Assembly (NCBI GenBank): GCA_016280345.1
Contig: JAEEGN010000117.1
Span: 1 to 5,007, forward strand
Reading direction: 5' to 3'
Origin: Selenomonadaceae bacterium
Lineage (GTDB): Bacteria; Bacillota; Negativicutes; Selenomonadales; Selenomonadaceae
DNA length: 5,007 bases
In this document: positions 1-5,007 of the stretch, piece by piece
Position numbering within the stretch: the first letter of the stretch is position 1
How the letters are laid out: each line of letters begins with the position of its first letter
The notes under the pieces: generated by a model
Told to the model about the DNA's origin: nothing
What the model saw: only the letters and a program-made list of their open reading frames with translations
The model's database searches: none
Position numbers and translations under genes: made by a program

Positions 1-1686
1 AGCGGCAACGACGCCACCGACAACAGCACCGGCTATAACGTCGTCAACCTGCGGGGCGACAGCGACGGCACCGGCCACAACGCCGTCACCATCGGCGGCG
101 GGCTGACCAACAACACCGTCTATGGCGGCGGCGAAAAAGACCTCATCGACCTCGGCCAGTCCGGCGGAAGAAACGCCGTGACATTGACGGCGCAGCAAAG
201 CACTGTCACCGCCGGCCGGCGGGACGACACCATCCGGGGCGCCAGCGGCGGCATCGACGTCATCGACGGCCGGGCCGTGGAAAGGGGACAGGAAGTTGTT
301 ATCGAAAACTACTCCGTCGCCGACAAGGATATTCTGGCGGGCACGAAGGCCATCGCCTACGCCGGCGCCGCCGGCAGCCGGACGTTGCTGCAAAACGCCT
401 TCGTCGGCGACACCGCGGTATTCAAAGCCGACGGCACGATTCTCACGGGACAGGACGGCGCCTTCAATGCTTTGTTGAACCCGACGCCGGGGGACAGCGG
501 CGTCCAGGTCTATGTGCGGGACACTCTGTTCGGCGCCGAGACCCAGGCCGTCTGGTTCGCCACGTCCTATGGCTCCAATATGAACGCCGCCAAAGACGGC
601 GTGAAAGTGGCCATGGTCATGACCGGCGCCAACAACGACACCGCCGACACCATGCTGGGCGGCGAACTGGACGACACCCTCTACGCCGGCGCCGGCGACA
701 TCGCCGCCGGCGGCAAGGGGAACGACACGATTATCAACACCGGCGGCCCCGACACCAGAGAGCAGTTTGGCCTCGCCAAAGGCACCGGCAACGACACCGT
801 GCAGAACTTCGCCGGCGGCTTCGGCGCCAATGACGACGCCGTGGCTTTCTACGAAAGCAGCCTGCTCCAGGGCACCACCGCCGTTTATGACGGCAGCGGC
901 AACCTGACGCTGACCAACGGCGACGCCAGCCTGACGCTCCAGATGGCGGCGGGCATGGACAGCACTTCGGCCCACGTCGTTCTCAAAAACGGCCTCACCG
1001 GCGAAGACGAGCGCCTGTCGGTCATCGCCCGGAATGCCACCGAAAAAGTCACCGACGCCACGGCAGCGAAGTATTACTACGGCTCCAAAGAAGGCGGCAG
1101 CGCCCTCGACGCCTCGGCATTAAGTACCGGCGTCAAGGTCGATCTCGGCAACAGCGGCCGCTACTTTGAGGCCGGCGAAAACTACAGCTACGTCACCGCC
1201 GTCAAGGGCAGCGACCACGGCGACAACTTCCTGGCCGGCGGCGACACCGCCAACACCCTCACCGGCGGCAGCGGCGTCAACAACACCCTCTACGGCGGCG
1301 GCTCTTCCAACGACCTCCTGATCGGCGGCGGCACCTCCTTCTCCGGCACCGGCGGGAATTCCTTCTCCGGTAACGGCGGCGCAACCGGCATCGCCGCGAT
1401 GGACACCTTCTACTTCGGCGCCAGCGACGGCAAAGACGTGATCCAAAACATCGGCAGCGGCGACAAAGTCATGCTCTACGACCTCAAAGACGACGGCAGC
1501 ATCACGGCGGAAACGGTAACCATGAACGGCACCACCTACCTCCGCCTCACCACCGCCACCGGCGCCCAGCTCTCCCTCGAAGCCACGGCGGCAGGGGAGA
1601 GCTACGAAGTGCTGTTCACCGACGGCGTCAACGGGAACGTGACTTCGCGGTATGAGGTGACGGGGACGGAGTTCAGGAAGATCTAA
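1..1686 (+). CDS. RTX-like (hemolysin-type calcium-binding repeat) protein, 3' part
   Basis: The frame is open from base 1 and ends at TAA 1684-1686, giving 561 residues of a protein that begins upstream. The GTG at 178 is internal, because typical repeat sequence continues on its 5' side. Composition is dominated by Gly, Asp, Asn, Thr and Ala. Degenerate GGxGxDxLx nonapeptides are visible: GGEKDLIDL near 43-51, GGELDDTLY 220-228, GGKGNDTII near 237-245, and a dense block at 407-444 including GGGSSNDLLIGGG. In RTX proteins such turns bind calcium and form a beta-roll. Residues 468-495 (DTFYF then DGKDVIQN and GDKVMLYDL) resemble the segment that commonly closes an RTX repeat block, followed by a 66-residue beta-rich tail. 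I see no membrane helix, LPXTG-type motif or autotransporter barrel at the C-terminus. Secretion by a type I system is therefore a reasonable inference, but no exporter gene is in view. It could equally be a surface adhesin. Substrate or partner is unknown. Lys and Glu codons favour AAA and GAA, unlike trkA. Confidence 0.8.
   Translation, partial: SGNDATDNSTGYNVVNLRGDSDGTGHNAVTIGGGLTNNTVYGGGEKDLIDLGQSGGRNAVTLTAQQSTVTAGRRDDTIRGASGGIDVIDGRAVERGQEVVIENYSVADKDILAGTKAIAYAGAAGSRTLLQNAFVGDTAVFKADGTILTGQDGAFNALLNPTPGDSGVQVYVRDTLFGAETQAVWFATSYGSNMNAAKDGVKVAMVMTGANNDTADTMLGGELDDTLYAGAGDIAAGGKGNDTIINTGGPDTREQFGLAKGTGNDTVQNFAGGFGANDDAVAFYESSLLQGTTAVYDGSGNLTLTNGDASLTLQMAAGMDSTSAHVVLKNGLTGEDERLSVIARNATEKVTDATAAKYYYGSKEGGSALDASALSTGVKVDLGNSGRYFEAGENYSYVTAVKGSDHGDNFLAGGDTANTLTGGSGVNNTLYGGGSSNDLLIGGGTSFSGTGGNSFSGNGGATGIAAMDTFYFGASDGKDVIQNIGSGDKVMLYDLKDDGSITAETVTMNGTTYLRLTTATGAQLSLEATAAGESYEVLFTDGVNGNVTSRYEVTGTEFRKI
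1336..1379 (+). repeat. Short tandem duplication inside the RTX-like gene
   Basis: Two 20-bp copies (1336-1355 and 1360-1379) lie 24 bp apart and differ at two bases. They encode the tandem octapeptides TSFSGTGG and NSFSGNGG at residues 445-460, directly after the densest block of nonapeptide repeats. The two copies look like a recent in-frame slippage or duplication that lengthens a Gly/Ser-rich linker between the beta-roll and the C-terminal segment. Confidence 0.7.
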
Positions 1687-1690
1687 CGCG

Positions 1691-1765
1691 ACGGCTCTGC
1701 CAGCCCTCCCCTTTGGGGAGGAGCGCGACAGTCCGGTGAACTGTCGCGGCGGAGCGGTGGGTGAG
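1691..1765 (+). repeat. REP-like unit 1 (double hairpin)
   Basis: The unit begins with ACGGCTCTGCCAGCCC five bases after the RTX-like stop codon. It contains two perfect hairpins in series: CCTCCCC/GGGGAGG around TTT (1705-1721), then GCGACAGT/ACTGTCGC around a 7-nt loop (1725-1747). It ends with GCGGAGCGGTGGGTGAG. Neither hairpin is followed by a T-run, so a simple intrinsic terminator for the upstream gene is not obvious. Folded in mRNA, the hairpins could still protect the 3' end from exonucleases, as reported for REP elements in other bacteria. Confidence 0.75.
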
Positions 1766-1768
1766 ATG

Positions 1769-1811
1769 CCCTCCCCTTCAGGGGAGGGGGGACCGCGGAG
1801 CGGTGGGTGAG
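1769..1811 (+). repeat. REP-like unit 2 (shortened copy)
   Basis: An 8-bp perfect hairpin CCCTCCCC/GGGGAGGG around TTCA (1769-1788) is followed directly by GCGGAGCGGTGGGTGAG (1795-1811), the same 17-bp end word as unit 1. It looks like a unit-1 relative that lacks both the leading GGCTCTGCCAGCC and the second hairpin. Confidence 0.7.
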
Positions 1812-1826
1812 GTCTACCGCATGACG

Positions 1827-1844
1827 CATTACGCAAACGTAATG
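1827..1844. repeat. Small hairpin in AT-richer spacer
   Basis: CATTACG (1827-1833) and CGTAATG (1838-1844) form a perfect 7-bp stem around CAAA. The hairpin sits in the AT-richer spacer between units 2 and 3. No T-run follows and its role is unknown. Confidence 0.5.
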
Positions 1845-1864
1845 GTTTATGCAAATCTAAAGCA

Positions 1865-1928
1865 ACGGCTCTGCCAGCCCCCCTCCGGGAGGGGCGTGAC
1901 ATGCCACTGGCATGTCACGGGGGGGAGC
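1865..1928 (+). repeat. REP-like unit 3 (double hairpin)
   Basis: This unit has the same plan as unit 1: ACGGCTCTGCCAGCCC, then hairpin CCCCTCC/GGAGGGG around one base (1880-1894), then a second hairpin with 12-bp arms CGTGACATGCCA (1895-1906) and TGGCATGTCACG (1908-1919) around a single C, then a GGGGAGC end comparable with GCGGAGC of unit 1. The loop of one base means the long palindrome is more likely to act as DNA (cruciform or protein site), or to open its inner pairs if it folds as RNA. Confidence 0.75.
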
Positions 1929-2015
1929 AAGCGGCGTAAGCCTTCGCTTATCGCGTATGCACAGGCATTTCGCGCCCTTCTCAATACGCAACCCAAACGA
2001 TTTACGCGAAAAATT

Positions 2016-2117
2016 AAGTTCGCGCAGTTTTCTCATGCTGTGGACTCCTTCCGGCTCGCAAGCTCGCCGCGAGGTGCCACTGGCACCTCGCGCCCTCAGC
2101 GAGGGAGGCTCGCAGAG
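2016..2117 (-). repeat. REP-like unit 4 with 12-bp-arm palindrome
   Basis: This unit is oriented opposite to units 1-3. On the + strand it starts with a 29-bp word (2016-2044, containing CATGCTGTGGA) and continues through CCGGCTC (2051-2057). It then has perfect arms CGCGAGGTGCCA (2068-2079) and TGGCACCTCGCG (2081-2092) around one C, a small CCCTC/GAGGG hairpin (2093-2105), and GGCTCGCAGAG (2107-2117). The last word differs by one base from the end of unit 5. The palindrome has the same TGCCA-C-TGGCA centre as unit 3 but different, still fully paired, outer arms. Confidence 0.7.
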
Positions 2118-2127
2118 TTAAAACTGA

Positions 2128-2200
2128 CAGTTTACGCAGCTTTATCATGCTGTGGAACCTCATCCGGCTCACGCCCTCGCTGGGAGGCTGGCAGAGCCGG
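2128..2200 (-). repeat. REP-like unit 5 (lacks the long palindrome)
   Basis: The unit opens with the same 29-bp word as unit 4 (2128-2156, about 24 of 29 bases identical, offset 112 bp). It then has CCGGCTC (2164-2170), which pairs perfectly with GAGCCGG (2194-2200) around a core ending GGCTGGCAGAGCC. That last word is the exact reverse complement of GGCTCTGCCAGCC in units 1 and 3. Compared with unit 4, the long TGCCA-C-TGGCA palindrome is absent. Confidence 0.7.
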
Positions 2201-2208
2201 CTTTGGTG

Positions 2209-2236
2209 ATTGTCCTGACGTGAAGGCTGGTGTCAA
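2209..2236 (-). promoter_or_regulatory. Possible minus-strand promoter facing the repeat cluster
   Basis: On the minus strand a perfect TTGACA (2236-2231) is followed after 16 bp by GACAAT (2214-2209), which matches TATAAT at four of six positions. Transcription would run leftwards through the repeat cluster and could continue antisense into the RTX-like gene. No minus-strand gene follows, so this may be a chance match. Confidence 0.25.
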
Positions 2237-2310
2237 CCGAAATGCTCCCGCGAAACAGAAATAAGGCGCGAACCGTGCCGGTACAACACCGTCCGCGCCG
2301 CCAACCCTGA

Positions 2311-2334
2311 AACCGGCGCCGCCCCGCGCCGGTT
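2311..2334. repeat. 9-bp inverted repeat
   Basis: AACCGGCGC (2311-2319) and GCGCCGGTT (2326-2334) pair perfectly around a 6-nt loop. With one bulged A the stem extends two more pairs. No T-run follows on either strand, so it is not a classical terminator. Confidence 0.5.
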
Positions 2335-2439
2335 CAACGCCGGTCCGCACCCTGTACTTCCACAGCACACCTCTGATTTCTCAAAGCCAATGATTTCTCG
2401 CCCCGCTGGGCGGCGGTGAACGATGAAACCGCACAGGAA

Positions 2440-2488
2440 AACCCGCCGGATGGCTCCAGAATGGGCCAAGCCGGCGGGTTCTTTTTTT
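2440..2488. terminator. Strong intrinsic terminator, probably bidirectional
   Basis: The outer stem AACCCGCCGG (2440-2449) / CCGGCGGGTT (2471-2480) encloses an inner stem TGGCTC (2451-2456) / GGGCCA (2463-2468) with a CAGAAT loop. On the + strand it is followed by C and seven T (2482-2488), a textbook rho-independent terminator. On the minus strand it lies 22 bp beyond the cysK stop, and there the stem runs into only four T, two of them inside the stem, so it would be a weaker terminator for cysK. The best reading is a shared terminator that ends cysK and blocks rightward transcription into it. Confidence 0.75.
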
Positions 2489-2502
2489 GCAGACAGGATT
2501 TG

Positions 2503-3435
<933 letters not shown>

Positions 3436-3443
3436 AATGAACG

Positions 3444-3449
3444 CCTCCC
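3444..3449 (-). promoter_or_regulatory. cysK ribosome binding site
   Basis: GGGAGG on the minus strand ends 8 nt before the ATG at 3435. It is a near-ideal Shine-Dalgarno sequence and fixes the start of cysK there. Confidence 0.85.
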
Positions 3450-3509
3450 GGCGCCGTCTCGTCCGGCCTGGGCCTCCGGCGGGCGGCGGTGTTTTTTGTG
3501 TATGGTTGT

Positions 3510-3538
3510 ATTGTAGCCGCATTTCCCTACTCTGTCAA
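3510..3538 (-). promoter_or_regulatory. cysK promoter
   Basis: On the minus strand a perfect -35 TTGACA (3538-3533) and a -10 TACAAT (3515-3510, five of six) are separated by exactly 17 bp. The expected transcription start is near 3503, giving a leader of about 68 nt before cysK. This is a strong housekeeping-type promoter. A short dyad TTCCC (3523-3527) / GGGAA (3540-3544) flanks the -35 and could be an operator, but I cannot name a regulator. Confidence 0.85.
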
Positions 3539-3590
3539 TGGGAATTTGGGGGAGGGCAGGATGGGGGGAATTGCTCCGGAGGCCCGTCAA

Positions 3591-3623
3591 AACGCGTCTC
3601 TGAGGGCGGCGCGTTCCTTTTTT
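3591..3623 (+). terminator. Weak terminator-like hairpin between divergent promoters
   Basis: AACGCG (3591-3596) pairs with CGCGTT (3610-3615) around a 13-nt loop and is followed by CC and six T (3618-3623). The stem is short. It lies upstream of the trkA promoter and would stop rightward transcripts arriving from the cysK side, so it could act as an insulator. Confidence 0.35.
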
Positions 3624-3641
3624 GCGGGGCGCGGTTTGGGC

Positions 3642-3670
3642 GTGATATTTAGCGGAAGATATGGTATAAT
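3642..3670 (+). promoter_or_regulatory. trkA promoter (extended -10)
   Basis: A perfect TATAAT (3665-3670) is preceded by TGG, forming an extended -10 element. At 17 bp upstream sits GTGATA (3642-3647), a four-of-six -35 match. Transcription is expected to start near 3677, leaving a leader of about 34 nt before the TTG start. Confidence 0.8.
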
Positions 3671-3710
3671 GGCGGCAAAACGCAAATGACTGGAAAGCGG
3701 GGTTTTATCG

Positions 3711-5007
3711 TTGCGTATCGTGGTAGTGGGCGCGGGCAAGCTGGGGTACAGCATCGCGTCGCTTCTTTCCAATGAGGGATATGAGGTCGTGGTGGTGGAC
3801 CGGGATCCGGCCCAGCTCGAAGCGGTGAAGAACACGCTGGACGTTCTGACCATCATGGCCAGCGGGGCGAGTCCGACGATCATGGACGACGTGGAGGTCC
3901 GGGGGGCGGATATCCTGATTGCCGTGACCGCCAGCGACGAGGTGAATATGGTGGCCTGCAGCCTGGCGAAGCAGCACAAGGTGCGCCATACCATCGCCCG
4001 CATCCGGGACGCGGAGTTCACGCCGGAGGCGATGGAGGAGCTCAAGCGCATTTTCGGCATCGATCTGATGCTGAACCCGGAGATGATCACGGCGCAGGAA
4101 ATTTTCCGAACGCTGATGACGCCGGCGGCGCTGAACGTGGAGGATTTCGCCAGCGGCAAGGTGCGTCTTTTCGAGGCGAAGGTGAGGAAGGATTCGCCGA
4201 TGGCGGGCATTCCGCTGAAGGACCTCGATATTCCGCGGTCGATCCTGGCGGGGATGCTGTTCCGGGATCGCCGCATGATCATTCCCCACGGCGACGATTG
4301 CCTGATGCCGGGGGACAACGCTTATTTCATCGGCGACCCGGAGGCCATCGCCCAGTTCAGCGAGAATTTCGCCCAGCGCGAGGCGCGGCGGCTGGAGCGG
4401 GTGATGATCATCGGGGCCGGTCGGACGGGGCGCTTTTTGGCGCCGCTTTTCGACAAGGCCGGGGTGCAGGTGAAGGTCATCGACAAGGATCAGGTCCACA
4501 GCCAGATGGCGGCGGAGCTGCTGACGAGGGGACTGACCATTTGCGGCGACGGGACGGACATCGATCTCCTGCTGGAGGAGGACGTGAATCACGCCGACGC
4601 GGTGGTGTGCCTGACGGAGGATGACAAGCTGAACCTGATGATCGCGCTGCTGACGAAGCATCTGGGGGCGCGGGCGACGGTGGTGCGGGTGGCCCGCAGC
4701 GAGTATGTGGAGCTGATGGAGAAGGTGGGCGTCGATATCGCCCTTTCCGAGCGCCTGCTGTCGGCGGCGGAGGTGCTGGCCTACGCCCGGCGCGGCGGCG
4801 TGGTGTCGGTGTCGCTGCTGGAGGGTGCCCAGGCGGAGGCGATGGAGGTCATCGTGCAGCCGGGGGCTCCGGTGGCGGGCAAGCCGCTGAAGGTGAGTCA
4901 GCTCCCCCGGGAGTGCCTGGTCTGCGCTTACGTGCGGGGGGAGGAAGCCTTCATCCCCAACGGCGATTCCGTGCTCCGGGCGGGCGACCGGGCCATTCTC
5001 TTCATCC
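3711..5007 (+). CDS. trkA: Trk potassium uptake system peripheral protein TrkA (3' end outside window)
   Basis: TrkA is the cytosolic, nucleotide-binding gating subunit of Trk K+ channels. As an RCK-type ring it binds NAD(H)/ATP and controls the TrkH/TrkG membrane protein. The 432 residues visible show the full two-repeat architecture: Rossmann domain 1 with GAGKLG (7-12) and acidic D30 at the end of strand 2, a first TrkA-C domain at about 140-225, Rossmann domain 2 with GAGRTG (235-240) and D258, and a second TrkA-C domain from about 370 to the window edge. Family length is about 450, so only some 20 residues are missing. The short single-RCK protein KtrA is excluded by this duplication. 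TTG 3711 is the first usable start after the in-frame stop at 3687-3689, and a later GTG (3720) would cut into the first beta strand. The ribosome binding site is poor (GGGG 8 nt, GGAAAG 13 nt upstream), so translation may be modest. The gene is divergent from cysK; a trkH-like partner would be expected downstream. Confidence 0.95.
   Translation, partial: MRIVVVGAGKLGYSIASLLSNEGYEVVVVDRDPAQLEAVKNTLDVLTIMASGASPTIMDDVEVRGADILIAVTASDEVNMVACSLAKQHKVRHTIARIRDAEFTPEAMEELKRIFGIDLMLNPEMITAQEIFRTLMTPAALNVEDFASGKVRLFEAKVRKDSPMAGIPLKDLDIPRSILAGMLFRDRRMIIPHGDDCLMPGDNAYFIGDPEAIAQFSENFAQREARRLERVMIIGAGRTGRFLAPLFDKAGVQVKVIDKDQVHSQMAAELLTRGLTICGDGTDIDLLLEEDVNHADAVVCLTEDDKLNLMIALLTKHLGARATVVRVARSEYVELMEKVGVDIALSERLLSAAEVLAYARRGGVVSVSLLEGAQAEAMEVIVQPGAPVAGKPLKVSQLPRECLVCAYVRGEEAFIPNGDSVLRAGDRAILFI

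Larger units (their letters stand above)
1691..2200. repeat. Cluster of REP-like palindromic intergenic repeats
   Basis: This stretch between the RTX-like gene and cysK has no convincing coding sequence. It is a chain of short hairpin units that share words. ACGGCTCTGCCAGCCC occurs at 1691-1706 and 1865-1880, and its 13-bp core returns in reverse complement at 2186-2198. GCGGAGCGGTGGGTGAG occurs at 1749-1765 and 1795-1811. A 29-bp word recurs at 2016-2044 and 2128-2156. Units are separated by AT-richer spacers (about 1820-1862 and 1980-2020). The pattern fits non-autonomous REP/BIME-like or small MITE-like elements known from many bacterial genomes. No transposase is in view and I see no target-site duplication at the outer ends. 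Confidence 0.8.
2201..2439. other. Non-coding spacer, no gene recognised
   Basis: No open frame here has a plausible start with a ribosome binding site or a recognisable protein, and no tRNA or known RNA family is evident. Contents that can be pointed to are a possible minus-strand promoter (2209-2236), a 9-bp hairpin (2311-2334), and a 9-bp direct repeat TGATTTCTC at 2374-2382 and 2391-2399. A short + strand transcript ending at the terminator that follows cannot be excluded. Confidence 0.5.

Noticed and set aside
178..180. GTG as the start codon of the RTX-like gene
   Set aside because: The same frame is open to base 1 and encodes the same Gly/Asn/Asp-rich repeat sequence, so the gene begins upstream of the window.
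1120..1902. 260-residue minus-strand open frame
   Set aside because: It is mostly antisense to the RTX-like gene, and low-complexity Ala/Gly/Val composition is expected from GC-rich repeats. Its start lies in a palindromic repeat and no family is recognisable.
1691..2200. CRISPR array
   Set aside because: Repeats are few, unequal in length, in both orientations and not separated by regular-size unique spacers.
1687..2205. Target-site duplication around the repeat cluster
   Set aside because: Bases flanking the outer GGCTCTGCCAGCC copies do not match each other on the two sides.
1761..2264. 167-residue + strand open frame through the repeat cluster
   Set aside because: It crosses several hairpin repeats, has no ribosome binding site and no protein-like pattern. 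It is an open frame by chance in repeat DNA.
2270..2350. tRNA-like folds suggested by GGTTC and repeated CCGG words
   Set aside because: No cloverleaf with an acceptor stem, anticodon stem and T-loop of the right sizes can be drawn.
2148..2367. Inverted pair TGCTGTGGAA (2148-2157) / TTCCACAGCA (2358-2367) as ends of a mobile element
   Set aside because: The 10-bp match does not extend on either side, and a match of that length in a region of this size could be chance.
3669..3689. Six-codon open frame (MAAKRK) before trkA as a leader peptide
   Set aside because: Its ATG overlaps the -10 box and lies upstream of the expected transcription start, so it would not be in the mRNA from this promoter.
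3587..4661. Long minus-strand open frames opposite trkA
   Set aside because: These are antisense shadows of a GC-rich gene with G-ending codons. Their composition is His/Arg/Leu-rich or Ser/Arg-rich with no domain, whereas trkA shows two full RCK repeats.

Overview
This 5 kb window of GC-rich DNA carries the 3' part of a large RTX-like repeat protein gene, a complete cysteine synthase gene (cysK), and most of a Trk potassium-uptake regulator gene (trkA). The organism is probably a Gram-negative member of the Firmicutes (Negativicutes, in the Selenomonas/Phascolarctobacterium sphere). This is an inference from three things: the RTX-like protein style, a CysK of typical bacterial A-type length, and clusters of short double-hairpin intergenic repeats. 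No 16S rRNA or other definitive marker is present, so the assignment is tentative.

Layout. (1) Positions 1-1686 (+) are the C-terminal 561 residues of a Gly/Asp/Asn/Thr-rich surface or secreted protein with degenerate calcium-binding beta-roll repeats; its true start lies upstream of the window. (2) Positions 1691-2200 are a non-coding cluster of about five REP-like units. They are built from small perfect hairpins and share terminal words such as GGCTCTGCCAGCC, present in both orientations. (3) Positions 2201-2439 are non-coding, with one 9-bp hairpin and no convincing gene. (4) A strong hairpin at 2440-2488 with a T7 tail on the + strand lies just past the end of cysK and may terminate transcription from both sides. 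(5) Positions 2503-3435 (-) are cysK, with a near-consensus sigma-70/sigma-A type promoter and a good ribosome binding site. (6) The divergent intergenic region 3436-3710 holds the cysK promoter, a small terminator-like hairpin, and an extended -10 promoter for the next gene. (7) Positions 3711-5007 (+) are trkA, starting at TTG and running off the window after 432 codons.

The three genes do not form an operon or an obvious joint pathway. cysK and trkA are divergently transcribed housekeeping genes with separate promoters. The RTX-like gene is separated from them by the repeat cluster and a terminator, and it has clearly different codon use. I found no new multi-gene system. The least ordinary part of the window is the repeat cluster, in which two hairpins differ by three fully compensated base pairs.
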